A stretch of 64,000 nucleotides of DNA from Chitinophaga sp. MM2321 (GCF_964033635.1 NZ_OZ035533.1:1860001-1924000); one strand, 5' to 3'. Positions 1 to 9,495 are shown, counted from the first letter of the stretch. The notes: generated by a model from the sequence alone, not told the origin. Numbers and translations are program-made.

Positions 1-2
1 TT

Positions 3-398
3 TATTTCCTGGTAAAAGCTGAGAAGCCCTTCGTACACAGCAGCGATGCAAAAAGCGGACTGCAATTATTGATCGGTAAAGGTGATCCGGCTGTTAAAGG
101 ATGGAACGGGTATGAATACGTAATAGAACCGGATATGACTACTGGTAAAGCCCGGGTAAGTAAATTAGATAAGGGATATAAAAAGACATTGATAGGAACA
201 ACTGCATTTGTACAGGACAAAAATCTGCTGCAGTTACAGATACCCCGTCAGTTGCTGGCAGCCGGAAAAGAAACACAGCAGATATATTTTAAAGTAGCAG
301 ATGGTATAGCCAAGCCGGCAGATATAATGGAATATTACATAAGTGGCAGTGCAATGCCAATGGGCCGGTTAAGCTATTTGTATCGCATGGATAAATGA
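3..398 (+). CDS. C-terminal part of a secreted/hypothetical protein (5' truncated)
   Basis: An open frame enters from the left edge and ends at the TGA at 396-398. The internal TTG at 69 is not a convincing start because the frame stays open with similar composition to the window edge. The visible 131 residues are rich in beta-strand-like alternation and end with a stretch about an acceptor sugar or surface (KVADGIAKPADIMEYYISG), which recalls the CBM9/DOMON-like C-terminal domains of Bacteroidota glycan-locus proteins. That resemblance is weak. It is followed after 7 bp by the rhamnosidase, so it probably belongs to the same rhamnose operon. The full protein and its function cannot be named from this fragment. 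Confidence 0.75.
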   Translation, partial: YFLVKAEKPFVHSSDAKSGLQLLIGKGDPAVKGWNGYEYVIEPDMTTGKARVSKLDKGYKKTLIGTTAFVQDKNLLQLQIPRQLLAAGKETQQIYFKVADGIAKPADIMEYYISGSAMPMGRLSYLYRMDK

Positions 399-405
399 AA
401 TAATT

Positions 406-3210
406 ATGAGCAAACAAAATAAAAGGAGTAGCGGAACGCTTCTTATTTACCTGGGGTCGGTTTTATTAATGCTATTGTTTCAATATTGTTCTCCCGGAAT
501 TGCGGCATTACAAGTAAATGCGCTTACCGTGGAAGGAAGGGATAGTTTAATGGGCTCCGATATCTTACAGCCCCGGTTTAGCTGGAAAATAGCATCCGGC
601 GAACGGGGGATAAAACAAACAGCCTATCAGCTGCTGGTAGCCAGCAGTAAAGAGGCGTTGAGCAAAGGAGAAGCGGATATTTGGGATAGTGGAAAGATGG
701 ACACCGATTCTTCCTTGGACATTGTATACAAGGGCAAACCGCTTAGCTCTTTTCAGTCTTGTTACTGGAAAGTAAAAATATGGACAAACAACGGGAAGGA
801 AGCCACCAGCCAGCCCTCTTTCTGGACGATGGGCTTATTGCAGCCTTCCGATTGGCAGGCGAAGTGGATCGGATTGGATGGTCATAATGATAAAGATCAA
901 CCGGATAGCACTTTGACCAGACTGGCTGCCAGACATCTGCGCAAAGAGTTTAGCATCGATAAAAAAATTGCAACAGCTACGGCTTATATTAGTGGCATGG
1001 GGTTGTATGAATTATCGCTCAATGGGGAAAAAGTGGGGCAGGATGTGTTGGCGCCTACGGTGTCCGAATACAATAAAAAGATATTCTATAATACCTATGA
1101 CATTACGCGTCAACTGCAACAGGGAGCCAATTGTGTGGGAGTAGTCCTGGGTAATGGGCGTTTTTTTGCTGTCCGTAATTATCATGGGCAATTAAATCCA
1201 CTTACAGGTATTGGACAGGCACAATATGGATTGCCGAAACTATTGCTGCAAATACGCATACTATATACTGATAGTACTGTAGCCTGGGTAAACTCTGATG
1301 AAAGCTGGAAGGTAACCGATAATGGCCCTATTCTGGCGAACAATGAATTTGATGGTGAAGAGTATGATGCGAACAAAGAATTGGCAGGTTGGGATAAAAC
1401 CGGCTATAACTATCAGGCCTGGAAAGGGGTGAACCTGATGCCTTCAGGTAAGGAAAGGATAGAAGCGCAACCGAACGAAAATATCCGTATCAAGGAAGTA
1501 CTTAATCCCATCACTGTGCATGCTACGCCGCGTGGCTCCTATATCCTGGATATGGGGCAAAACATGGTGGGATGGGTTGCCATAAAAGTAAAAGGTGAAA
1601 AAGGAGATACGATTCGTATGCGCTTTGCAGAAACCATGAAGGGAAAGGATTCGATCTATCTCGATAATATGCGCGACGCTAAAGTTACCGATAAGTACAT
1701 CCTGAAAGGCGGAGGCACAGAAAGCTGGGAACCCCGGTTTACCTATCATGGTTTCCGTTTTGTAGAAGTAGAAGGTCTGCGCTCGAAGCCCGACGTAAAA
1801 GATTTTGCAGGAAAAGTGATTTATGATGACGTGGCTACAATTGGCACATTTGAAACAGCTAACCCCACCATCAATACCATATTTAAAAATGCTTATTGGA
1901 CCATCCGCGGTAACTACCGTGGTATGCCTACAGATTGTCCTCAGCGGGATGAGCGCGTTGGTTGGTTGGGCGACCGGGTGATTAGCTCTTATGGTGAAAG
2001 CTTCTTGTTTGATAACTCCCGGCTCTACGCCAAATGGCTGGACGATATACAGGACGCACAAAAAGAGAATGGTAGTGTACCGGATATTGCACCCTCTTTC
2101 TGGGACCGATATGCGGATAACGTAACCTACCCCAGTGCCTTTATATTGATACCGGATATGCTAAGGAAGCAATTTGGTGATACCAGAAGTATTTCAAAAC
2201 AATATCCGGCCATGAAAAAATGGATGTTGTATATGTGGAATACTTATCGCGATAACGACCTGGTGCTAAAAGACAATTATGGAGACTGGTGTGTGCCTCC
2301 GGAATCGTTGGATCTTATCTGGTCCAAAGATCCCAGCCGGATTACAGATGGTGGACTACTGGCTGCTGCTTATTATTATCACTGCCTGGGGTTAATGAAA
2401 AACTATGCAGATCAATTGGCGCTTCCGGCCGATGCAGCCAATTTTAGCAACATCGCGCAAAAAGTAAGGGTAGCGTTCAATAAAAAATTCTACAACCCGG
2501 ATAAAAAATCTTACGCCAATAATACCGTTACCGCCAACCTGTTGCCGCTCAGTTTTGGAATGGTACCCGAAGGGGACAAGGCGGCTGTATTTTCCAATAT
2601 ACGTGCCCGTTTGAAGGAATTTGATGATCATGTAAACTCCGGAATTATAGGCGGTATGTGGCTCATGCGCGGGCTTACTGATAACGGAGCCGGGGAACTG
2701 GCGTATAAACTGGCTACTAATACTACTTATCCCAGCTGGGGATATATGATAACAAAAGGAGCTACCACTATTTGGGAATTGTGGAACGGCGATGCCGCCA
2801 ATCCGATGATGAATTCGGGAAATCATCAGATGTTGCTGGGCGACTTGCTGGTCTGGTACTATGAGTACCTGGCAGGCATAAAGACAGATGATAAGGAAGT
2901 AGCGTTTAAGAAAATCATCATGAATCCTATCTTTCCTGAAGATCTTGATTTTGTAAATGCGTCTTTGAATACAAAATATGGCATCGTAAAAAGCGCATGG
3001 AAGAAAACGGCCACTGGTTTGGAATGGAATATAACAATACCTGCCAATACTACTGCTGTAGTTACACTTCCCGGAAATGTGGAAGCTATTACGGAATCAG
3101 GAAAACCTTTGCCGGCAGACCTGCTGCAAAATAGTAATCCTGTAGCAGCGGGCAAAACGGCGCTCAATATTGGCTCCGGGACCTATCAATTTATCGTTAA
3201 AAAACAGTAA
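406..3210 (+). CDS. GH78 alpha-L-rhamnosidase, secreted
   Basis: This 934-residue protein has the full multidomain layout of bacterial alpha-L-rhamnosidases: a hydrophobic export segment (about residues 12-34), an N-terminal Ig-like domain (about 35-145), the rhamnosidase N domain (about 165-340), a concanavalin-like domain (about 350-450), the (alpha/alpha)6 catalytic barrel (about 460-810) and a C-terminal beta domain. The GH78 signature DCPQRDERVGW starts at D510, with E516 in the position of the family's general acid; E791 in TTIWELWNG fits the second catalytic carboxylate. It should remove terminal L-rhamnose from plant glycans or glycosides in the periplasm or at the cell surface. The lipobox is poor (FQYC), so type I export is as likely as lipidation. 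RhaT follows 6 bp downstream, which ties release to uptake. Confidence 0.95.
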   Translation: MSKQNKRSSGTLLIYLGSVLLMLLFQYCSPGIAALQVNALTVEGRDSLMGSDILQPRFSWKIASGERGIKQTAYQLLVASSKEALSKGEADIWDSGKMDTDSSLDIVYKGKPLSSFQSCYWKVKIWTNNGKEATSQPSFWTMGLLQPSDWQAKWIGLDGHNDKDQPDSTLTRLAARHLRKEFSIDKKIATATAYISGMGLYELSLNGEKVGQDVLAPTVSEYNKKIFYNTYDITRQLQQGANCVGVVLGNGRFFAVRNYHGQLNPLTGIGQAQYGLPKLLLQIRILYTDSTVAWVNSDESWKVTDNGPILANNEFDGEEYDANKELAGWDKTGYNYQAWKGVNLMPSGKERIEAQPNENIRIKEVLNPITVHATPRGSYILDMGQNMVGWVAIKVKGEKGDTIRMRFAETMKGKDSIYLDNMRDAKVTDKYILKGGGTESWEPRFTYHGFRFVEVEGLRSKPDVKDFAGKVIYDDVATIGTFETANPTINTIFKNAYWTIRGNYRGMPTDCPQRDERVGWLGDRVISSYGESFLFDNSRLYAKWLDDIQDAQKENGSVPDIAPSFWDRYADNVTYPSAFILIPDMLRKQFGDTRSISKQYPAMKKWMLYMWNTYRDNDLVLKDNYGDWCVPPESLDLIWSKDPSRITDGGLLAAAYYYHCLGLMKNYADQLALPADAANFSNIAQKVRVAFNKKFYNPDKKSYANNTVTANLLPLSFGMVPEGDKAAVFSNIRARLKEFDDHVNSGIIGGMWLMRGLTDNGAGELAYKLATNTTYPSWGYMITKGATTIWELWNGDAANPMMNSGNHQMLLGDLLVWYYEYLAGIKTDDKEVAFKKIIMNPIFPEDLDFVNASLNTKYGIVKSAWKKTATGLEWNITIPANTTAVVTLPGNVEAITESGKPLPADLLQNSNPVAAGKTALNIGSGTYQFIVKKQ

Positions 3211-3216
3211 AACTTT

Positions 3217-4299
3217 ATGCAGGCGCTCTTTGGTATTATTTATCATTTTATAGGAGGTGTTGCTTCCGGTAGTTTTTATATTCCTTACAAAAAAGTAAAA
3301 GGGTGGTCCTGGGAAACCTATTGGTTAGTTGGCGGGCTTTTTTCCTGGCTAATCATTCCTCCGATAGTGGCCTGGTTAACAATTCCGCAATTCACGGACA
3401 TTATCGCAAATGCAGCATTTTCTACACTCTTCTGGATCTTTTTCTGGGGCCTGCTCTGGGGTATCGGTGGATTGATGTACGGGCTGGGTATGCGGTATCT
3501 GGGTATGTCGCTCGGTAATTCGGTTTTACTTGGATTTACCTCGGCTTTTGGTTCCCTGGCGCCCCCAATTTATTATGACCTGGCAGGAATTGAAGGCAAA
3601 GTAACCTTTACACAGTTAGTACAATCCACCTGGGGAAACGTAGTGCTACTGGGCGTTGTACTTTGTTTGGTGGGGATATATATATGTGGCAAGGCTGGTT
3701 TTTTGAAAGAAAAAGAATTGCCGGAGGAAAAAAAGAAAGACAGTGTAAAAGAATTTAATCTGAAGAAAGGATTGATTGTTTGTATCGTTTCAGGTATTCT
3801 TAGCGCCGGATTTAACTATGGAATTGAAGCCGGTGCTGCATTGGCTGATAGCGCCAATGAAATATGGAAGGCTGCAAATCCGGATGCCGGAGTCAACTTC
3901 CTTTTCAGAAATAATGTTATTTATGTTGTATTGCTATGGGGCGGACTGTCTACTAACCTGGTATGGTGCCTCATATTGAATTTACGAAATAAAACTTTTG
4001 GTGATTATACCAATACCAAAGCTCCTCTTCGCAAGAACTATCTCTTTTGCGCCATTGCTGGTACTACATGGTTTATGCAGTATCTTTTTTACGGAATGGG
4101 GGAAAGTAAATTAGGGAATGGTGCGAGCTCCTGGATATTGCATATGGCATTCATTATCCTGGTGGCCAATTTCTGGGGCTTTGCTTTGAAAGAGTGGAGC
4201 GGCGTAAGCCGGAAGACTCGCCGGACAATTATGCTGGGTATTGGAATGATAATCCTGGCGGTAATTGTTGTCGGATATGGTAACTCACTCCATAATTAG
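3217..4299 (+). CDS. rhaT: L-rhamnose/H+ symporter RhaT
   Basis: The 360-residue protein is hydrophobic throughout, with about ten membrane helices, and opens with the RhaT-type start (IYHFIGGVASGSFYIPYKKVKGW) and the YWLVGGLFSW segment typical of PF06379. The charged loop KEKELPEEKKKD at the middle separates two five-helix halves. It imports L-rhamnose with protons across the inner membrane. It sits between the rhamnosidase (6 bp) and the sugar kinase (24 bp), exactly where a transporter for the released sugar is expected. Length agrees with the family (about 340-360). Confidence 0.95.
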   Translation: MQALFGIIYHFIGGVASGSFYIPYKKVKGWSWETYWLVGGLFSWLIIPPIVAWLTIPQFTDIIANAAFSTLFWIFFWGLLWGIGGLMYGLGMRYLGMSLGNSVLLGFTSAFGSLAPPIYYDLAGIEGKVTFTQLVQSTWGNVVLLGVVLCLVGIYICGKAGFLKEKELPEEKKKDSVKEFNLKKGLIVCIVSGILSAGFNYGIEAGAALADSANEIWKAANPDAGVNFLFRNNVIYVVLLWGGLSTNLVWCLILNLRNKTFGDYTNTKAPLRKNYLFCAIAGTTWFMQYLFYGMGESKLGNGASSWILHMAFIILVANFWGFALKEWSGVSRKTRRTIMLGIGMIILAVIVVGYGNSLHN

Positions 4300-4323
4300 T
4301 GCGGTTTTTAAAAGAGTAGAAGT

Positions 4324-5739
4324 ATGCAAAAAAGAATGCCGGTAGTAGCCGTTTTTGACATTGGTAAAACCAATAAAAAACTATTGGTTTTTGATGAACA
4401 CTATCGCTTGATAAAAGAAGAAGTTTATCAGTTTGAGGAGATCATGGATGATGATGGATTTCCTTGTGAAGACCTGGGTGCGCTAAGTACCTGGGTGCTT
4501 ACCCGGTTTCAGGAATTAAAAACTGCGGATGCGTATCAATTGAAAGCAGTAAATTTCTCTACCTACGGGGCTTCAATGGTATATATAGATGCGGCTGGAA
4601 AACCACTTGGATACCTTTATAATTATGTAAAGCCTTATCCGGAGGCGATTTGGCACGATTTCGTAGAAAAAAGGGGAACTGCCGATGCATTTTCTGTAGA
4701 AACCTGTTCTCCCCTCATGGGGCATTTAAATGCGGGGATGCAGTTGTACTGGATCAAATATGAAAAGCCGGCATTGTACCAGGAGATAGCAACTGCCCTC
4801 CACTTTCCACAATACCTGAGCTACTTACTTACAGGCAATAAAGTGGCGGAAATGACCAATGTGGGATGCCATTCGGCCATGTGGGATTTTCGAAATAAAC
4901 AGTATCATAGCTGGCTGAAGGAAGAAGGATTATTGTCAAAGCTATGTACCATTACGCCAGGTAATGTTGCGGTAAAGGTTAAGAACGAGGCAACAGGCGA
5001 AGATATCGCAATTGGCACCGGATTGCACGACAGTTCGGCAGCTATGGTGCCCTACCTGCAATGTTTTACGGAACCTTTTATGATTCTTTCCACCGGAACA
5101 TGGTCCATTAGCCTCAATCCTTTTAATAACAGGTTTCCCGATGAAAAAGAATTGGCAAAAGGATGCGTAAGTTATCTGAGCTACCAGGGTAATCCGGTAA
5201 AAGTAGCGATGCTTTTTTCCGGGAATGATCATGATTTGCAGGTAAAGCGTATTGCCGGGTATTTTAATGTATCGGCTGACTTTTATAAAACAGTACTTCC
5301 GGATGAGGAAACGCTGGATCGGAATAGATTGCAGGAAGCCACTGCCGATACATCAGGCCCTGTTTTAACGAATGCCACAACGCCCTGTAAATTTCACACC
5401 AGGAACCTGGCGGTATATACAACTCCAGCTGCTGCCTATCATCAGCTGGTAAGCGATATTATTCAGCAACAGAAAGCCTCCTCCAATCTGGTCTTAGAGG
5501 GAAGCGATGTCAGTTACATTTTTGTAGATGGCGGGTTTTGCAAGAATACCTTATACATGCAGCTCCTGGCAGCTGAATTCCCTCACATGAAATTTTTTGC
5601 AGCATCTATGACACAAGGTACTGCACTGGGTGCAGCACTGGTACTGCATCAGCACTGGAATGCGCTGCCGGTACCCCCTGCGCTGCTTCAGCTGAAAAAG
5701 TACGAAGCAACGGGCAGCAAAGCCCTGGCGAAAAAATAA
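4324..5739 (+). CDS. FGGY-family carbohydrate kinase, probable rhamnulokinase
   Basis: The 471-residue protein shows the ASKHA/FGGY layout: an N-terminal phosphate-binding strand-turn with DIGKTNKK at residues 11-18, a sugar-binding half with the NFSTYGASMVYID segment, and the C-terminal nucleotide half with FVDGGFCKN and the TQGTALGAAL loop. Members phosphorylate ketoses or polyols with ATP in the cytosol. Its position between rhaT and the rhamnulose-phosphate aldolase fusion points to L-rhamnulose as substrate. It is divergent from the E. coli-type RhaB in the N-terminal motif (TNKK rather than the usual TSGR/SSGR), so fuculose or another 6-deoxyketose cannot be excluded from sequence alone. 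Confidence 0.88.
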   Translation: MQKRMPVVAVFDIGKTNKKLLVFDEHYRLIKEEVYQFEEIMDDDGFPCEDLGALSTWVLTRFQELKTADAYQLKAVNFSTYGASMVYIDAAGKPLGYLYNYVKPYPEAIWHDFVEKRGTADAFSVETCSPLMGHLNAGMQLYWIKYEKPALYQEIATALHFPQYLSYLLTGNKVAEMTNVGCHSAMWDFRNKQYHSWLKEEGLLSKLCTITPGNVAVKVKNEATGEDIAIGTGLHDSSAAMVPYLQCFTEPFMILSTGTWSISLNPFNNRFPDEKELAKGCVSYLSYQGNPVKVAMLFSGNDHDLQVKRIAGYFNVSADFYKTVLPDEETLDRNRLQEATADTSGPVLTNATTPCKFHTRNLAVYTTPAAAYHQLVSDIIQQQKASSNLVLEGSDVSYIFVDGGFCKNTLYMQLLAAEFPHMKFFAASMTQGTALGAALVLHQHWNALPVPPALLQLKKYEATGSKALAKK

Positions 5740-5782
5740 GCATAGCGGTATAGTACAGGACAGAAATTAATAAAGGCGGTGC

Positions 5783-5790
5783 TAATTTTG
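5783..5790 (+). promoter_or_regulatory. Possible -7 box before the aldolase/dehydrogenase fusion
   Basis: TAATTTTG is an exact match to the Bacteroidota -7 consensus TAnnTTTG in the 146-bp gap after the kinase gene. I do not see a good TTTG -33 element at the right distance, so this may be a secondary promoter or chance in AT-rich DNA. The unusually large gap compared with the 6-24 bp spacing upstream supports some regulatory content. Confidence 0.3.
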
Positions 5791-5885
5791 TTTCTTCTTA
5801 TTGGTACAGTAACAAAGGTGTCCACAAGCTCATAGGCGACATTGTGCCTTACAAAAAATTTATTGTCTAAAATTCAAGTTATTAT

Positions 5886-8003
5886 ATGGCAACAACGCAA
5901 ACATTTAAATACGTAAGTTATTTATGGGACGAAGCGAAAGCAGCGTCTCTGGCCGGTGATGAAGTGGCATTACTGATCTATCGGTCCAATTTATTAGGGG
6001 CTGATCTGCGTTTGACCAACTATGGCGGAGGAAACACCTCTTGCAAGGTGTTGGCGAAGGACCCGCTCACCAATGAAGAGAAAGAGATTATGTATGTAAA
6101 AGGGAGCGGAGGTGATTTAGGAACATTAAAAAAGACCGGCCTTGCCGCTTTGTATGTAGATCGCCTGCATAGCCTGGAAAAAAATTATAAAAGCATTGAG
6201 CAGGAAGATGCGATGGTGGAATTGTTTAATCATTGTATTTATGATCTGGCATCCAAAGCACCTTCCATTGATACGCCATTACACGGATTTCTTCCATTCA
6301 AACATATAGACCACCTGCACCCGGATGCAGCTATTGCCATTGCGGCAGCTAAAGACGGTAAGCGTATTACGGAAGAACTTTTTGGAGGAACCATCGGTTG
6401 GGTGCCGTGGCAGAAACCTGGGTTTGATTTAGGCTTACAATTAAGGAAATGCCTCGAAGAACAGCCAGGCATCCGCGGAATTATGCTGGGGTCCCATGGG
6501 TTGTTTACCTGGGGGGATACAGCTTACGAAAGTTACATCAATACACTGGAAGTGGTGGAAACCTGCGCTGCCTATATAGAAGCGCATATGGGTAAAAAAG
6601 GACCTGTATTTGGCGGACAGAAAGTAAAAGCACTCCCCAAAGAGGAACGATTGAAAAAGGCGGCGGCGCTGGCGCCCGTATTGCGTGGTTTTTGTTCTTC
6701 CCAATTAAATATGTTGGGACATTTTACAGACGATGCGAAAGTATTGGAGTTTATTAATTCCAATGACCTGGATCGTTTGGCCCCCCTGGGCACTTCCTGC
6801 CCGGATCATTTCCTGCGTACAAAGATCAGCCCTTTGGTATTGAATCTGTCTACTGATGAAAACCTGGATGATCCGAAGGCTATAAAGGCTAAAATAGCCC
6901 CGCAGTTTGAGGCTTACAGGGAAATGTATGCGGAGTATTATAACACCTGCAAACATCCCGATAGCCCGGCTATGCGCGATCCTAACCCGGTGGTGCTTAT
7001 CTATCCCGGCGTGGGAATGTTTACGTTTGCAAAAGATAAACAAACGGCAAGAGTGGCCGCAGAGTTTTATGCCAATGCCATTAACGTAATGCGCGGCGCA
7101 GAAGCGATATCGGAATATACTTCTCTTCCAAGACAGGAAGCCTTTAATATTGAGTATTGGTTATTGGAAGAGGCAAAATTGCAGCGTATGCCTAAACCCA
7201 AACCATTGAGTGGGCGTATTGCCATGATCACAGGTAGTGGTGGTGGAATTGGCCAGGCAATTGCAAAGAAGTTTGCAGCAGAAGGTGCTTGTGTGATTAT
7301 CAATGACATTAACCAACAGCGTATCGATGAAACAACTGCGGCTTTCCAGAAAGAATTTGGCAAAGATGCAGCCGTAGGCGTAGTCCTTGACGTAACCAGT
7401 AACGATTCCATTAAAAAAGCAATTGATGCAGCCGTTGTCAGCTTTGGTGGTGTAGATATTATCGTAAACAATGCTGGGATCAGCATTTCCAGGTCAATTG
7501 AAGACCATACCATTGAAGAATGGGACAGATTATACGATATCCTTGTTAAGGGCCAGTTTATGATGTCGAAACATGGCGTGGAAGTAATGCGCAAACAGGC
7601 AATGGGTGGAGATATCGTCAATATTGTTTCTAAGAACTCAGTTGTTTCCGGACCCAATAATGCAGGGTATGGTTCGGCAAAAGCAGCGCAGGCACACCTT
7701 TCCAGGTTGCTGGCTGCGGAGTTGGGAGGCGATAAAATCAGGGTGAACAGTGTGAATCCGGATGCCGTTATCGCTAATTCAAATATCTGGGCAGGAGGAT
7801 GGGCAGAAGGCCGGGCAAAGGCCTACGGTATTACGGTAGAAGAGTTGCCAGCCTATTATGCAAAACGCACATTGATGAATGAAATGATTTTACCAGAGGA
7901 TATTGCCAATGCCTGTTTTGCATTTGTAAGCGGATTATTGAGTAAGTCTACTGGTAATGTATTGAATGTAGATGGTGGGGTGGCAGCTGCTTTTCTAAGA
8001 TAG
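5886..8003 (+). CDS. rhaEW: Bifunctional rhamnulose-1-phosphate aldolase / short-chain dehydrogenase
   Basis: This 705-residue cytosolic protein is a natural fusion. Residues about 15-420 form a class II (zinc) aldolase unit, with candidate metal ligands H143 and H145 in the IDHLHPD stretch and a later GSHGLFTWG histidine. Residues about 440-705 form a short-chain dehydrogenase with the nucleotide motif TGSGGGIG starting at T449, NNAG, and the catalytic Y595-x3-K599. As I recall from comparative genomics of rhamnose use (B. subtilis YuxG, Chloroflexus RhaEW), such fusions cleave L-rhamnulose-1-phosphate to dihydroxyacetone phosphate and L-lactaldehyde, and the second domain oxidises lactaldehyde to lactate. 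The context (GH78, rhaT, kinase) fits this. The operon ends here at a strong terminator. Confidence 0.92.
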   Translation: MATTQTFKYVSYLWDEAKAASLAGDEVALLIYRSNLLGADLRLTNYGGGNTSCKVLAKDPLTNEEKEIMYVKGSGGDLGTLKKTGLAALYVDRLHSLEKNYKSIEQEDAMVELFNHCIYDLASKAPSIDTPLHGFLPFKHIDHLHPDAAIAIAAAKDGKRITEELFGGTIGWVPWQKPGFDLGLQLRKCLEEQPGIRGIMLGSHGLFTWGDTAYESYINTLEVVETCAAYIEAHMGKKGPVFGGQKVKALPKEERLKKAAALAPVLRGFCSSQLNMLGHFTDDAKVLEFINSNDLDRLAPLGTSCPDHFLRTKISPLVLNLSTDENLDDPKAIKAKIAPQFEAYREMYAEYYNTCKHPDSPAMRDPNPVVLIYPGVGMFTFAKDKQTARVAAEFYANAINVMRGAEAISEYTSLPRQEAFNIEYWLLEEAKLQRMPKPKPLSGRIAMITGSGGGIGQAIAKKFAAEGACVIINDINQQRIDETTAAFQKEFGKDAAVGVVLDVTSNDSIKKAIDAAVVSFGGVDIIVNNAGISISRSIEDHTIEEWDRLYDILVKGQFMMSKHGVEVMRKQAMGGDIVNIVSKNSVVSGPNNAGYGSAKAAQAHLSRLLAAELGGDKIRVNSVNPDAVIANSNIWAGGWAEGRAKAYGITVEELPAYYAKRTLMNEMILPEDIANACFAFVSGLLSKSTGNVLNVDGGVAAAFLR

Positions 8004-8055
8004 CCTTTATTAAGATCCTGCTGAAATAAACTGCCAGGAATTTTAAACAAGCTCT

Positions 8056-8098
8056 AAGCCTTAAAATTGTTTATTCATAAACAGTTTTAAGGCTTTTT
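8056..8098 (+). terminator. Rho-independent terminator of the rhamnose operon
   Basis: A 17-bp stem (8056-8072 with 8079-8095; one G-T pair) closes a 6-nt loop and runs straight into a T tract. It lies 53 bp after the aldolase/dehydrogenase stop codon. Confidence 0.85.
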
Positions 8099-8114
8099 AT
8101 TGCAACCCTACATT

Positions 8115-8143
8115 TCAAAAATGCCGGAACCAGACATTTTTGA
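8115..8143. promoter_or_regulatory. Perfect 9-bp inverted repeat, possible operator
   Basis: TCAAAAATG at 8115-8123 is mirrored by CATTTTTGA at 8135-8143, with an 11-nt spacer. It lies between the rhamnose terminator and the sialidase-fold gene promoter. A second small dyad, GTACT-ATAA-AGTAC, lies at 8174-8187. Both could bind a regulator; no regulator gene adjoins. Confidence 0.35.
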
Positions 8144-8224
8144 CACGAACTAATGGTTTATTGGCAGCTTTTTGTACTATAAAGTACTGCGCTAAGAACG
8201 AGTGTGGTGCTTGTTATATATAAC

Positions 8225-8252
8225 TTTGGAAAGTCTTGATTTTATACTTTTA
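8225..8252 (+). promoter_or_regulatory. Candidate promoter of the sialidase-fold gene
   Basis: TTTG (8225-8228) and TACTTTTA (8245-8252, one base off TAnnTTTG) are separated by 16 bp, slightly shorter than the usual Bacteroidota spacing. The site is 35 bp before the start codon. Confidence 0.4.
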
Positions 8253-8287
8253 TAGTCGTAGTTTAATGGGCTAAATAGTAAAAAAGT

Positions 8288-9319
8288 ATGAAGAAGATTC
8301 TATCATTATGCATATTCTTTGGAATGGCATCATCGTCCTTTGCGCAGGTAACAAGTCGCCTGGTGCATGATGGATTTATATTGAACCCTCCGCCGGTACC
8401 AACAGCACATGCTTCCACTATTACAGAACTGCCAAACGGCGATATGCTGGCAGCATGGTTTGGTGGAACCGAAGAACGGGCGAAAGATGTATGTATCTAT
8501 ACAGCTGTTTTCTCGAAAGGAAAATGGTCCAAGCCAGTGAATGTAGCGAATGGTATCATCAATTCAAAAACCCGTTACGCTACCTGGAACCCTGTTTTAT
8601 TCCACACGAGAGCCGGAAAGCTGATACTGTTCTATAAGATAGGTCCTTCGCCCAGTGAATGGTGGGGTGCTATGAAATACAGTAAAGACAATGGACGTAC
8701 CTGGTCTAAAGAAGAACTCCTGCCGAAAGGATTTTTGGGACCTGTAAGAAACAAACCTATTCAGCTGGCTAACGGTAACCTGTTGCATCCTTCCAGCACA
8801 GAGAGCCTGGACAACAAGAAATGGGAAATTCATATGGAGATCTCTGATAGCACCGGTCATAACTGGAGAAAGATCGCGATCGACTGCGATACATTTGGTG
8901 TTATTCAACCTTCTATACTGATCCATCCCAATAACAGGTTGCAGCTTGTTTGCAGAAGCAGACAAAATGCTATTGTAGAAACATGGTCTGATGATCAGGG
9001 AGAAACATGGTCGCCACTCAGGAAACAGGTTACGATGAATCCCAACTCCGGTATTGATGCCGTAACAACTGCAAGCGGATTACATGTACTGGTATACAAC
9101 CCTACCAAAAAAGGTGGTGAATGGTCTGATGGCCGTAATATCTTACGGGTAGCTACTTCCACTGACGGACAGCATTGGTCTGATGTTTACGAACTGGAAA
9201 AACATCCCGATGGCGAGTACAGCTATCCGGCCATTATACAGAGCAGAGACGGATTACTGCATATTACATATACATACGACCGTAAAAATATAAAGTATGT
9301 ATCACTGGAATTGAAGTAA
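8288..9319 (+). CDS. Secreted sialidase-fold (BNR/Asp-box) beta-propeller hydrolase
   Basis: The 343-residue protein has a signal peptide (MKKILSLCIFFGMASSSFA-Q) and a six-bladed propeller pattern with Asp-box repeats: SKDNGRTW, SDDQGETW and the shorter STDGQHW. The PTAHASTITELPNGDMLAAWFGGTEE opening is typical of the BNR_2 family (PF13088). The FRIP arginine motif that marks true GH33 sialidases is not visible near the N-terminus; EERAKDVCIY occupies the corresponding region. Activity on sialic acid is therefore doubtful, and a different glycan or glycoside is more likely. It is a single-gene unit with its own promoter and terminator, next to the rhamnose operon but not co-transcribed with it. 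Confidence 0.8.
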   Translation: MKKILSLCIFFGMASSSFAQVTSRLVHDGFILNPPPVPTAHASTITELPNGDMLAAWFGGTEERAKDVCIYTAVFSKGKWSKPVNVANGIINSKTRYATWNPVLFHTRAGKLILFYKIGPSPSEWWGAMKYSKDNGRTWSKEELLPKGFLGPVRNKPIQLANGNLLHPSSTESLDNKKWEIHMEISDSTGHNWRKIAIDCDTFGVIQPSILIHPNNRLQLVCRSRQNAIVETWSDDQGETWSPLRKQVTMNPNSGIDAVTTASGLHVLVYNPTKKGGEWSDGRNILRVATSTDGQHWSDVYELEKHPDGEYSYPAIIQSRDGLLHITYTYDRKNIKYVSLELK

Positions 9320-9390
9320 TTTTATCAGGAAGTAGATCTCCTGTTATGGAACTGAACATTATAAAAGAGAAGACGGGATACAATTTATTA

Positions 9391-9431
9391 AAGGAACGGA
9401 AAGCTGTGTATATCAGCTCCGTTCCTTTTTT
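9391..9431 (+). terminator. Terminator after the sialidase-fold gene
   Basis: The arm at 9391-9406 pairs with 9414-9427 through a two-base bulge, giving a stem of about 14 bp with a short loop, followed by a T tract. It lies 71 bp after the stop codon. Confidence 0.75.
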
Positions 9432-9495
9432 ATTATACTGCTGATCAATTTAAGTGTCAATTATAATATTTTAGTAATCACCTAAAATCATCATT

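Noticed and set aside
1444..2061. Long minus-strand open frame inside the rhamnosidase gene
   Set aside because: It is antisense to a complete GH78 gene with conserved catalytic motifs and has no family features of its own.
7067..7657. Minus-strand open frame of 196 codons inside the aldolase/dehydrogenase gene
   Set aside because: It is the complement of the conserved SDR region; composition and lack of motifs mark it as a shadow.
8288..9319. Calling the propeller enzyme a true GH33 sialidase
   Set aside because: The FRIP motif and a clear arginine triad are not visible, and no sialic acid genes are nearby.
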